Source: Pseudomonadota bacterium
Lineage (GTDB): Bacteria; Pseudomonadota; Alphaproteobacteria; Rhodobacterales; Rhodobacteraceae
DNA: 64,000 nucleotides
NCBI GenBank assembly: GCA_038533575.1
Contig: JBCAYL010000001.1
Span: 2,288,001-2,352,000 of the forward strand
Direction of reading: 5' to 3'
The position numbers and the translations under genes were made by a program. Of this stretch, positions 35,730 to 44,048 are shown piece by piece; positions within the stretch are counted from its first letter, which is position 1; every line of letters starts with the position of its first letter. A model generated the notes under the pieces. It worked only from the letters and a program-made list of their open reading frames with translations. It was not told the DNA's origin and searched no databases.

Positions 35730-37100
35730 TCAGTACGAATGGTCCGCGTAGATCCGGCTGAGATCGCCGCCCCAGGCGCCGTCATAGGCCGCGAGCAGCT
35801 CGTCCGCCGGGGATTGCCCGCTTTCGAGGCTCTCATGCAGCGCATTCAGGAAGTGGCTCTCATCCGGCAGGAGCCCGCCCGCGCCGGGCATGGCGCGGGA
35901 TTTCAGGCCTGCCTCCGCGATGGCCACAGCCTCCTTGGCCAGATCGAGCATCTTGAGACCCCCGACCTCGGCGGCGAGCCCGTCCACGGAGGCGGCCACG
36001 CGCAGCGCCTCCCGCGTCTCCGCATCCCAGCCACGCGCCATGTCCCAGGCCGCGTCGAGGGCGGACTGGTCGTAGATGAGCCCGACCCAGAACGCTGGCA
36101 GCGCGCAGAGCCGGCGCCATGGCCCGCCATCGGCGCCGCGCATCTCGATGAATTTCTTCACGCGCGCTTCAGGGAAGATGGTGGTGAGGTGGTCGGCCCA
36201 GTCGGAGAGCGTCGGCATCTCACCAGGCAAGGCGGGCAGCTCTCCCTTCATGAAATCCCGGAAGCTCTGCCCGAGGGCGTCGATGTATTTCCCGTCGCGG
36301 TAGACGAAGTACATCGGCACGTCGGCGGCGTAATCGGCCCAACGCTCGAAGCCGAAGCCGTCCTCGAAGACGAAGGGCAGCATGCCGGTGCGGGAAGCGT
36401 CGAGATCCCGCCAGATGCGCGAGCGCCAGCTCTTGTGTCCGTTGGGCTTTCCCTCCCAGAAGGGCGAATTCGAGAAGAGAGCAGTGGCGATCGGCTGCAA
36501 TGCGAAAGCCACGCGCAGCTTCTGCACCATGTCCGCCTCGGAGGAGAAATCGAGGTTGACCTGCACGGTGCAGGTCCGGCGCATCATCCAAGTGCCGGTG
36601 GTGCCCACGCGGCTCATGTAGCTGTCCATGAGCTTGTAGCGGCCCTTGGGCATGATGGGCATGTCCGCATGAGTCCAGTCCGGCGCGGCCCCAAGGCCGA
36701 TGAAGCGCGCGCCGATGCGGTCCGCCACTTCGCGCACTTCCGCCAGATGGGTGTTCACCTCGTCGCAGGTCTCGTGGATGCTCACGAGGGGCGCGCCCGA
36801 AAGCTCCAGCTGCCCACCGGGTTCGAGCGAGATGTTCGCTCCGCCTTTCACCAGGCCAATGAGGTGCCCGGCCTCTTCAACCGGCTGCCAGCCGAAGCCG
36901 TCCCGCAGGCCGCTCAGCATGGCATGGATCGAACAAGGTCCGTCATAGGGCAGCGGCTTCAACGTCGCGGCGTCATAGCCGAACTTCTCGTGCTCGGTGC
37001 CGATGCGCCACGCGTCCTTGGGCTTGCAGCCCGCCTCCAGATATCCCGCGAGATCTGCGAAGCTCTCGATCGGGCCGCCGCCGGATTGGGGGATGGACAT
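35730..37100 (-). CDS. gshA: Glutamate-cysteine ligase (plant/alphaproteobacterial type)
   Basis: A 456-residue enzyme for the first step of glutathione synthesis. Signatures include WRIGTEHEKFGYD, GANISLEPGGQLELSG, MSRVGTTGTWMMRRT and FPEARVKKFIEMRGAD, all characteristic of the class found in alphaproteobacteria and plants. The ATG at 37100 begins just before the family start. It is divergent from mtfA across 94 bases. Confidence 0.95.
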   Translation of the reverse strand: MSIPQSGGGPIESFADLAGYLEAGCKPKDAWRIGTEHEKFGYDAATLKPLPYDGPCSIHAMLSGLRDGFGWQPVEEAGHLIGLVKGGANISLEPGGQLELSGAPLVSIHETCDEVNTHLAEVREVADRIGARFIGLGAAPDWTHADMPIMPKGRYKLMDSYMSRVGTTGTWMMRRTCTVQVNLDFSSEADMVQKLRVAFALQPIATALFSNSPFWEGKPNGHKSWRSRIWRDLDASRTGMLPFVFEDGFGFERWADYAADVPMYFVYRDGKYIDALGQSFRDFMKGELPALPGEMPTLSDWADHLTTIFPEARVKKFIEMRGADGGPWRRLCALPAFWVGLIYDQSALDAAWDMARGWDAETREALRVAASVDGLAAEVGGLKMLDLAKEAVAIAEAGLKSRAMPGAGGLLPDESHFLNALHESLESGQSPADELLAAYDGAWGGDLSRIYADHSY

Positions 37101-37194
37101 GGGGCGCTCCGCTCGTCGTGGCTGAGCCCAGAGGTGGAGCGGGGGGCGCGGGAAGTCAATGCGCAGCCGCTGTGCTTGGGGTAAGGACAGCTCC

Positions 37195-38001
37195 ATGATT
37201 TGGCTCGTTTTCCTCGGCGCCGCCCTCGCTGGTCTTGGCCTGTGGCAATGGCGGGTGCGCAGCCGCCGGGCGCGGCGCGCGGCGCTCCTGTCGCAGCGCC
37301 TGACTGACGCGGAGCGCGCCGTGGTGCAGGAGCGCGTTCCCCTCACGGCGCGCATGCCCTCCGCGCTCCTTGAACGTCTGGAGGGCAAGATGGTCCTGCT
37401 CATGGATCAGGTGAAGTTCTACGGGGCGGGCGGCCTCGAGGTCACCGACGAGATGCAGCTCACCATCGCCGCGCAGGCCTGCATTCTCGTGGCAGGCAAC
37501 CAGGATTGGTACGAGACGCTGCGCACGATCATCATCTATCCCGGTGCCTTCAAATCCCGCCAGCCAGTGCAGGATGGCTATGTCGTCACCGAGCGCGACG
37601 CGGTGCGCATCGGCGAGAGCTGGTCGCGCGGGCCGGTCATCCTGAGCTGGGCCGACAGCGAGCGCGGCGCATTCGTCGACGATGACGGGCACAACGTCGT
37701 CTTCCATGAATTCGCCCACCAGCTCGATGATGCGAGCGGCGCGGTGGATGGCTTTCCGGTCGTGGGCGCACGGGCCGCGGCCTGGGCGGAGGCCTTCGAC
37801 GAGGCCTTCGAACGCGCAAACAGGCTTCTCGACATCGGCAAACGGCCCTTCCTCGACCCCTACGGTGCCACCGCCCCGGAGGAGATGTTCGCCGTGGCCG
37901 TCGAAGCCTTCTTCGAGACCCCGCGCGAAATGGCGCACGAGGAACCGGCGCTCTACCGGGAGCTCAGCGCGTATTTCAGGCAGGACCCTGCGGCGTGGTG
38001 A
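37195..38001 (+). CDS. mtfA: MtfA-like zinc peptidase
   Basis: A 268-residue protein with an N-terminal hydrophobic helix (MIWLVFLGAALAGLGLW) and the zinc motif VVFHEFAHQLD (HExxH), followed by a distal Glu in TAPEEMFAVAVEAFFE. In E. coli MtfA binds the Mlc repressor and has aminopeptidase activity. The membrane anchor is an extra here. It ends three bases from the convergent DUF gene. Confidence 0.88.
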   Translation: MIWLVFLGAALAGLGLWQWRVRSRRARRAALLSQRLTDAERAVVQERVPLTARMPSALLERLEGKMVLLMDQVKFYGAGGLEVTDEMQLTIAAQACILVAGNQDWYETLRTIIIYPGAFKSRQPVQDGYVVTERDAVRIGESWSRGPVILSWADSERGAFVDDDGHNVVFHEFAHQLDDASGAVDGFPVVGARAAAWAEAFDEAFERANRLLDIGKRPFLDPYGATAPEEMFAVAVEAFFETPREMAHEEPALYRELSAYFRQDPAAW

Positions 38002-38004
38002 ACG

Positions 38005-38526
38005 TCAATGCAGGGCCGTGCGGTCTCTCTGCCAAATGAGAAAAGTGTCGCTGCGCCCGGTGAGGCTGCCCGGAGCGCGGGCGGCCTGCACCGCCTGATC
38101 GTAGTTGATCTCGGGCAGCGGCACGAGCGCGTCAAAAAGCTTGTCTGCGCCACGTGCGTCCCCTGGAATGCGCAAGGTCTCGCCGGACAAGCCCGTGAAG
38201 ATCCAAGCATGGCCATTGGGCCGCGCCTCCACCTCCACACGCGCCAGTGAGTCGATCGCCAACGCCGCCCCGCCCTGGCCGGTCATGTACGTGATCTGCC
38301 GCTCGGTGACGTCTACGAGGCCGGGCCCGCCCTCGGCGGCCGGAAAGCGCACGCGCCGCCAGCCCGCCGCGATGAGCGCGGCCCCGACGAGCGCGAAGAC
38401 ACCGCCGAGGATGGGCTGGAGCGTATGCCCGGTCGTGAGCCAGTTGCCGCCCACGATGATGAGGAGGCCACCGGCGAGGATCTCCTTCCAGTCCATGAGG
38501 ACGCGGCGCGCCTCCGGGCGGATCAT
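38005..38526 (-). CDS. Uncharacterised two-helix membrane protein
   Basis: A 173-residue protein: a short basic N-terminus, two membrane helices (about 12-28 and 34-52), then a soluble beta-rich domain (DVTERQITYMTGQGGAALAI). I recognise no family. It overlaps rsmE by ATGA, so it is co-transcribed with it. A frame extension upstream to 38553 exists but the overlap argues for the 38526 start. Confidence 0.75.
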   Translation of the reverse strand: MIRPEARRVLMDWKEILAGGLLIIVGGNWLTTGHTLQPILGGVFALVGAALIAAGWRRVRFPAAEGGPGLVDVTERQITYMTGQGGAALAIDSLARVEVEARPNGHAWIFTGLSGETLRIPGDARGADKLFDALVPLPEINYDQAVQAARAPGSLTGRSDTFLIWQRDRTALH

Positions 38527-39230
38527 GACCAGTCTCCCAGGCGGGACTGCCAAAGGGTCAGGGCCGCGACGGCGGCGGTGTCCGCGCGCAGGATGCGTGG
38601 GCCCAGCGAAACCGTGTGACCGAGCGCGGCGAGCCGCCCCCGCTCGGCATCTGAAAATCCGCCCTCGGGGCCTACAATGATCGCCCAGGGACCGGCCTCC
38701 GTGGGCAGCGCGCCCTGAGGCGCCGCTTCATCGCAGAACATGAGCTGTCGCCCGGCGGGCCATGCATCGAGCAGGCTCGAGAGCTTTTGCAGCGGCGCGA
38801 CCTCGGGCACGTAGGTGCCGCCGCATTGCTCGGCCGCAGCCACGGCATGGGCCGCGAGCCGGTCCTGCCGCAGCCGCTCCGCATTGGTGAAGTCGGTCTG
38901 CACCGGCAGGATCCGCGCCGCGCCCAGTTCCGTTGCCTTTTCCACGATGAAATCCGTGCGCTCCTTCTTGATCGGCGCGAAGAGGAGCCAGAGATCGGGC
39001 GGCATGCGCTGCGGAGCCGCTTCCTCCCGCACCTCGAGCACACCCCCGCGCTTGCCGGCTTCCCGCACGCGCGCCCGCCATTCCCCCGCCACGCCGTTGA
39101 AGAGCCGCAGCTCGTCGCCCGGGCCCATGCGCATGACGTTGAAGAGACGGTTCGCATGGTCGCGGCCCAGCGTCACCGATTGCCCGGCCCCCAGCGGCTG
39201 ATCTACATAGAGGCGGACAACGTGACCCAT
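38523..39230 (-). CDS. rsmE: 16S rRNA (uracil1498-N3)-methyltransferase
   Basis: A 235-residue SPOUT-fold enzyme. The N-terminal PUA-like domain precedes the knot with FIVEKATELGAARILPV, AAEQCGGTYVPEV and IIVGPEGGFSDAE, and ends ILRADTAAVAAL, typical RsmE motifs. It methylates U1498 of 16S rRNA near the decoding site. It is divergent from ubiA across 12 bases. Confidence 0.94.
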   Translation of the reverse strand: MGHVVRLYVDQPLGAGQSVTLGRDHANRLFNVMRMGPGDELRLFNGVAGEWRARVREAGKRGGVLEVREEAAPQRMPPDLWLLFAPIKKERTDFIVEKATELGAARILPVQTDFTNAERLRQDRLAAHAVAAAEQCGGTYVPEVAPLQKLSSLLDAWPAGRQLMFCDEAAPQGALPTEAGPWAIIVGPEGGFSDAERGRLAALGHTVSLGPRILRADTAAVAALTLWQSRLGDWS

Positions 39231-39242
39231 GGAGCGGACCCT

Positions 39243-40190
39243 ATGAAAGCTCAGAGCCAAGGCCAAGTGGCCGACGCCGTGGACGGCAATTGGGTCGACC
39301 GCATCGCGCCCGACTTTGCAAAGCCCTATCTGCGGCTCTCCCGGGCAGACCGGCCCGCGGGCACCTGGCTCCTCTTCATCCCCTGTCTCTGGGGCGTGGG
39401 CCTCGCGATGCTGGCGAGCGGGCCACGGCTCTGGGATATCTGGATCATCGGTGGATGCGCCCTGGGCGCCTTTCTCATGCGCGGCGCGGGTTGCACGTGG
39501 AACGATATCGCCGACAGGGATTTCGACGCGGGCGTGGCGCGCACGAAATCGCGCCCCATCCCCTCGGGCGCGGTGAGCGTGAGAGCCGCCATCGTCTGGA
39601 TGTGCGTGCAGGCGCTCCTCGCGCTTTGCATCCTGCTCACCTATTCGGACATGACGGTTATCGTGGGCCTCGCCTCCGTCGTCTTCGTGGCGATCTACCC
39701 CTTCGCGAAGCGGTTCACGTGGTGGCCCCAGGTCTTTCTCGGGCTCGCCTTCAACTGGGGCGCGCTCCTCGCCTGGACGGCCCATGAGGGCTCCCTCGGC
39801 GGGCCGGCCATCGGGCTCTACCTAGCGGGCATCGCATGGACGCTCTTTTACGATACGATCTACGCCCACCAGGACACCGAGGACGACGCCCTCATGGGCA
39901 TCAAGTCCACGGCCCGCCTTTTCGGGGAAAACACCCCCACGTGGCTGCGACGCTTCATGGTGGCCACGGTGACGCTCATGTCCCTCGCGATCATCGCGGC
40001 GCTCATCGATGGCTCCCCCCTGGTGCTCGCGATTGCCCTCGGCGCGCCCTGGGCCATGGGCTGGCACATGACCTGGCAGCTGCGGCGGCTCGATATCGAC
40101 GACCCCGCGCGCTGCATGGCGCTCTTTCGATCCAACCGGGACGCGGGCCTTATCCCCGCGCTGTTTTTCGCCCTCGCCCTGCTTGCCTGA
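39243..40190 (+). CDS. ubiA: 4-hydroxybenzoate polyprenyltransferase UbiA
   Basis: A 315-residue inner-membrane prenyltransferase that joins the polyprenyl chain (made by the synthase at 6-7 kb) to 4-hydroxybenzoate in ubiquinone synthesis. The first Asp motif NDIADRDFD and the second DTIYAHQDTEDD are intact; eight or nine membrane helices are visible. ATG 39243 was chosen because the frame upstream is the antisense of rsmE. It lies divergent from rsmE. Confidence 0.94.
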   Translation: MKAQSQGQVADAVDGNWVDRIAPDFAKPYLRLSRADRPAGTWLLFIPCLWGVGLAMLASGPRLWDIWIIGGCALGAFLMRGAGCTWNDIADRDFDAGVARTKSRPIPSGAVSVRAAIVWMCVQALLALCILLTYSDMTVIVGLASVVFVAIYPFAKRFTWWPQVFLGLAFNWGALLAWTAHEGSLGGPAIGLYLAGIAWTLFYDTIYAHQDTEDDALMGIKSTARLFGENTPTWLRRFMVATVTLMSLAIIAALIDGSPLVLAIALGAPWAMGWHMTWQLRRLDIDDPARCMALFRSNRDAGLIPALFFALALLA

Positions 40191-40250
40191 CGGCACCTGT
40201 TGAACCCCGATGTGCCGCACCGTATGCACGCGGGGAGGAGTTCCGCCCAC

Positions 40251-42134
40251 ATGCGATTGTCGACCATCGTCCCCCTGATCGTTGCCTTCGGTGGCGCGGC
40301 CGTCGGCGCGCTCATCGCGGCGTCGGCCTCGGTGGGAGCGCTGGAGAGGTCGAGCGCGCGCGGCGTCGACTTCCATCTCCGGGTCGAAGGGCACGACTGG
40401 GCGAACGTCCAGGCTGACGGGCTGCAAGTGGTGATTTCCGGCGAGGCCCCGTCAGAAGCCGAGCGCTTCAAGGCTCTCTCGGTCGCCGGGGGCGTCGTCG
40501 ACGCGGCCCGGATCATCGACGACATGAGCGTCACCGACACGGATGCAGTCGTCGCCCCCCGCTTCACGGTGGAGATCCTGCGCAACGATGCGGGCATCTC
40601 GCTCATCGGCCTCATCCCCACAGAGACCGACCGGGACGCCGTGCTGGCCCGGATCGCGCGCGTGGCCGATGGCGAGGACGTCACCGACCTGCTCGAGACG
40701 GCGGATTACGCGACCCCGGCGCGCTGGCCCGAGGCCCTCGATTACGGGCTCGATGCGCTGGCCGAATTGCCGCGCTCGAAGATCTCCGTGAGCGCCGACC
40801 GGGTGGAGATCACGGCTGCGGCTGACAGCGAGACCGATCGTGCGCGGCTCGAGGCGGAACTCTCGCGTGCCGCGCCCAATGCCGTGACCGCCGCCGTCCG
40901 CATCTCCGCACCGAGGCCGGTCATCACGCCCTTCACGCTCCGCTTCCTGATCGACGGGGACGGCGCGCGTTTCGACAGCTGCTCTGCGGATACCGACGCC
41001 GCCCTCGACACCATCCTTACCGCGGCGGTGGAGGCGGGCTTCCAGGAAAAATCGAATTGCCGCCTGGGCCTCGGCACCCCGACGACGCGTTGGGGAGAGG
41101 CCGCCGCGGCGGGCATCGCGGCGGTGGACGCGCTTGGGTCAGGCTCGGTGACCTTCAACGACATGCAGGTTTCGCTCGTGGCCGCCATGGATACCGACGA
41201 GGCCGTCTTCGACACGGTCGCCGCCGACCTCGAAGCCGCCCTGCCCGACCTCTTCAGCCTCACGGCCGTCCTGCCCGAGCCCGTCGTCACGACAGAAGCT
41301 GGCCCGCCGGGCTTCGCGGCCACCAAGAGCCCTGAAGGCCAGGTCCAGATGCGCGGACATGTGGGCGACGCGCTCGCGGTGACGGCGGTGCAGACCTATG
41401 GGAAATCCCGCTTTGGCGCCGACCAGTCCTATCTCGCCGCCGAGCCCCATCCGGACCTGCCCCAGGGATGGTCACTCCGGGTGCTTGCCGGGCTCTCGGC
41501 GCTCTCCGAGCTCGACTACGGATCCCTCGAAGTGACCGCGGAGAGCGTGTCGGTGCGCGGCGATACCGGCAATCCGGATGCCCGGGCGCGCGTGGCGCAG
41601 ACCCTCTCGGAGGAGCTGGGAGAGGGTGAGGATTTCGCCATCGCGGTGGTTTATCGCGAGGAGCTAGATCCGATGGCGAGCATCCCCACCCCGGAGGAAT
41701 GCCTCGCGGATATCATCGAGATCACCACCGCCAAGAAGCTCACCTTCGAGCCCGGCTCAACGGATCTCGACGCAGAGAGCCTCGAGACCATCGGCGCGGT
41801 GGTCGCGGTGCTCTCAGGGTGCCCGGAGTTCGAAATCGTCGTGGAAGGTCATACCGACAGCCAGGGCCGCGAGGAGATGAACCTCGCGCTCAGCCAGCAG
41901 CGGGCCGAGGCCGTGGTGACGGCAATCCGCGGCAAGCGCCTGGCCTGGCCCGGCATCTATCCGCAAGGCTTCGGCGAGGCGGAACCCATCGCCTCCAACG
42001 ACACCGAGGACGGGCGCGAGGCGAACCGGCGGATCGAATTCCGCATGGTCTCTCTGGACGAAAGCGCGCCTGCGACCCAAGCAGACGAGGCGGGCGAAAC
42101 CACAACACAGGAAGGCGAGGCGGCAGGTGAATAG
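40251..42134 (+). CDS. BON/OmpA-family exported protein
   Basis: A 627-residue protein with an N-terminal signal or anchor (MRLSTIVPLIVAFGGAAVGAL), repeated BON-like units in the middle (EGHDWANVQADGLQVVISGE; LRNDAGISLIGLIP), and a C-terminal OmpA-like peptidoglycan-binding domain (FEIVVEGHTDSQGREEMNLA, then SQQRAEAVVTAI). It probably links the envelope to peptidoglycan. ATG 40251 follows GGGGAGG; earlier in-frame starts at 40200 and 40224 lack a good ribosome site. Confidence 0.88.
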   Translation: MRLSTIVPLIVAFGGAAVGALIAASASVGALERSSARGVDFHLRVEGHDWANVQADGLQVVISGEAPSEAERFKALSVAGGVVDAARIIDDMSVTDTDAVVAPRFTVEILRNDAGISLIGLIPTETDRDAVLARIARVADGEDVTDLLETADYATPARWPEALDYGLDALAELPRSKISVSADRVEITAAADSETDRARLEAELSRAAPNAVTAAVRISAPRPVITPFTLRFLIDGDGARFDSCSADTDAALDTILTAAVEAGFQEKSNCRLGLGTPTTRWGEAAAAGIAAVDALGSGSVTFNDMQVSLVAAMDTDEAVFDTVAADLEAALPDLFSLTAVLPEPVVTTEAGPPGFAATKSPEGQVQMRGHVGDALAVTAVQTYGKSRFGADQSYLAAEPHPDLPQGWSLRVLAGLSALSELDYGSLEVTAESVSVRGDTGNPDARARVAQTLSEELGEGEDFAIAVVYREELDPMASIPTPEECLADIIEITTAKKLTFEPGSTDLDAESLETIGAVVAVLSGCPEFEIVVEGHTDSQGREEMNLALSQQRAEAVVTAIRGKRLAWPGIYPQGFGEAEPIASNDTEDGREANRRIEFRMVSLDESAPATQADEAGETTTQEGEAAGE

Positions 42135-42450
42135 AGGCGAGCTTATCTTTGCCACGGCGGTGATCCTCTTCGTGGCTTTCGCATTGGGATGGTTCGCGAG
42201 CTGGCTCATCAACCGCTTCACGCGGGTGAGCCGCGCCGATGTCGGCGAGCTCGACCGGCTGGCGCAGCAGCTCCACGAGGCCGAGGAGGCGCGCGACCAG
42301 GCGATCACCTACCTCCAGCAGCGAGAGGCGGAGATCTCGAACCAGCTCACGCAGACCGAGGCCGAGCTCCGCGCCGCCATGGACGGGCTGCGCGATGCCC
42401 GCCAGGAGGCCGAAGAGCTCAGGGCGCAACTCGAGCGCAACATCGCCTGA
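42127..42450 (+). CDS. Small membrane coiled-coil protein
   Basis: A 107-residue protein starting at GTG 42127, overlapping the OmpA gene by eight bases. One membrane helix (LIFATAVILFVAFALGWFAS) is followed by about 65 residues of Glu/Gln/Arg/Leu coiled coil (LAQQLHEAEEARDQAITYLQ). Function is unknown; its coupling to the OmpA gene suggests an envelope role. Confidence 0.75.
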   Translation: MNRGELIFATAVILFVAFALGWFASWLINRFTRVSRADVGELDRLAQQLHEAEEARDQAITYLQQREAEISNQLTQTEAELRAAMDGLRDARQEAEELRAQLERNIA

Positions 42451-42621
42451 GGCGCGGGCCTTGAGGATGGGCCCGCCCGCCTCCCCCTCACCCTGCGGGC
42501 TCGGCCTTCGGTGGCGCCGCTGCGCGGCGCGGTGCCTCGCTGCAGAGCGCGGGAGAGGAGGCGAGAGCGGGAGGCCTCCGGCGGCCCTCCGGGGGAGGTA
42601 TGGGGCACAAAGACGCGGGGA
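42451..42621. other. GC-rich convergent intergenic region with hairpins
   Basis: It lies between the stop of the coiled-coil gene (+) and that of moaE (-). A 7-bp hairpin GCGGGCC...GGCCCGC (42454-42476) and further inverted stretches such as GGCGCCGCTGCGCGGCGC (42513-42530) are seen, with no T-run. No coding sense is apparent. It may terminate both strands, or be a degenerate repeat. Confidence 0.35.
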
Positions 42622-43068
42622 CTAACGCGTCCATTGCGAGAGCGCTGCCTCGTCGGTGTCCTTGGCGTCTACCCAGGTTGCCGCGTCGCGGGTGATCTCT
42701 TTCTTCCAGAAAGGGGCGCGGGACTTCAGGTAATCCATGAGAAAATCGGCGGCCTCGAAGGCTGGCTTGCGATGCAGAGCGGCGGTGGCGACCATCATGA
42801 TGGGCTCGCCCGCGCGAAGGTGGCCGTGACGATGAAGAATGAGGACGTCCTCAAGGGACCAGCGCGACCGGGCCTCATCCGCGAGGGCCGCGAGGGCCTT
42901 TTCGGTCATGCCGGGATAGTGCTCGATCTCCATGGTCTCGAGCGTGCCGCCGAGATCGCGGGTGAGACCCGTGAAACTGACGACCGCGCCCGCCCTTTGC
43001 TGGCGCGCGGCAAATTCCGACAGCAGCGCGCCGGGATCGAAGACCGCCTCCTGAACGCGGATATCCAT
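42622..43068 (-). CDS. moaE: Molybdopterin synthase catalytic subunit MoaE
   Basis: A 148-residue protein with VSFTGLTRDLG, EIEHYPGMTEKAL, HRHGHLRAGEPIMMVATAALHR and the Lys-bearing segment LKSRAPFWKKE. With MoaD it inserts two sulfurs into precursor Z to form molybdopterin. It is two to four bases from moaD. It is the last gene of the uvrC-pgsA-moaD-moaE run. Confidence 0.95.
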   Translation of the reverse strand: MDIRVQEAVFDPGALLSEFAARQQRAGAVVSFTGLTRDLGGTLETMEIEHYPGMTEKALAALADEARSRWSLEDVLILHRHGHLRAGEPIMMVATAALHRKPAFEAADFLMDYLKSRAPFWKKEITRDAATWVDAKDTDEAALSQWTR

Positions 43069-43071
43069 GGC

Positions 43072-43323
43072 TCAGCCGCCCGTCATCGGCGGGAAGAACG
43101 CCACCTCCGACACCCCGGCGAGCGGGGCATCGAAGCCTGTGAGTTCCTGGTCGAGAGCCACGCGCAGGGCGGTGACATCCTCGAAGGCGGCCGCATAGGC
43201 GCCGCCGCGGGCGCGCAGCTCCTCGAGGAGGGCGGCGGGGGTGTCGGCCTCGGTCTCGAGCATCTCCTGCCCGGTGCCGATCCGCTCCCGCACCCAGGCG
43301 AAATAGAGCACGCGCAGCTTCAT
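43072..43323 (-). CDS. moaD: Molybdopterin synthase sulfur-carrier subunit MoaD
   Basis: An 83-residue ubiquitin-fold protein. The C-terminal Gly-Gly (FFPPMTGG) is the site that receives the thiocarboxylate sulfur. It overlaps pgsA by ATGA and lies three bases before moaE. Confidence 0.94.
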   Translation of the reverse strand: MKLRVLYFAWVRERIGTGQEMLETEADTPAALLEELRARGGAYAAAFEDVTALRVALDQELTGFDAPLAGVSEVAFFPPMTGG

Positions 43324-43985
43324 TTCGCCCCCCTGAGATGCGGTGTGGCCTTGCGGAAATAGTCATAGCCGGTGACGAGTGTGAGCGCGGCGGCCAGCCA
43401 GAGGAGCGCTACGCCGCCGGTCTCGAGAAGGCCGTGCAGCCAGACCCGCCAGCGCAGGCCGAGTACGTCTTCTTCCACGCCGCTCACGATCGCCTGGTAG
43501 AGCGCGGGGTCGAGGCCCACGCTGCGCTCGATGAGCGCGTGCTCGAAGATGCCCTTGGCTAGAAGCACCGTGATCGCCACCATCTGCACGGTGGTCTTCC
43601 ACTTGGCGAGCTTCGTGACCTTCAGCGTCCCGGCCGTGTCGCCCAGGAATTCCCTGAGGCCGCTCACGAAGACCTCGCGGAAGACGATGAGCGCGGCGGG
43701 AAGGAGGATGAGCCAGACCGGCTGCCACACGGCCGCGAGCGCCAAAAGCGCAGTCAAAACAATGGCTTTGTCGGCAATGGGATCGAGCATCGCGCCGAGC
43801 TTTGTCTCCTGCTTCCAGGCGCGCGCGAGATGGCCGTCGACCCAATCGGTGAGCGAGGCCCCGAGAAAGAGCACGATCGCCAGCCAATCCGCGTAGGGGC
43901 GCGGCAGGAGGAGAAAGGCCACAATAATCCCCGGCGCGGAGAGCAGGCGCAGGATCGTCAGGATGTTGGGCAGGTTCAGGCGCAT
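43320..43985 (-). CDS. pgsA: CDP-diacylglycerol-glycerol-3-phosphate 3-phosphatidyltransferase
   Basis: A 221-residue polytopic membrane enzyme for phosphatidylglycerol synthesis. The CDP-alcohol phosphotransferase signature DWVDGHLARAWKQETKLGAMLDPIAD (split over residues 46-71) is present with all Asp. It lies between uvrC and moaD on the same strand, a pairing common in alphaproteobacteria. Confidence 0.93.
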   Translation of the reverse strand: MRLNLPNILTILRLLSAPGIIVAFLLLPRPYADWLAIVLFLGASLTDWVDGHLARAWKQETKLGAMLDPIADKAIVLTALLALAAVWQPVWLILLPAALIVFREVFVSGLREFLGDTAGTLKVTKLAKWKTTVQMVAITVLLAKGIFEHALIERSVGLDPALYQAIVSGVEEDVLGLRWRVWLHGLLETGGVALLWLAAALTLVTGYDYFRKATPHLRGAK

Positions 43986-44048
43986 GGCGAGGGCTTTCGC
44001 CTCATTTTGTACAAAAATCCAGAGCCCGGGGCACGTTTTGTACGCGTC

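Noticed and set aside
38787-39242. Upstream extension of the ubiA frame
   Set aside because: It is antisense to rsmE; UbiA homology begins at 39243.
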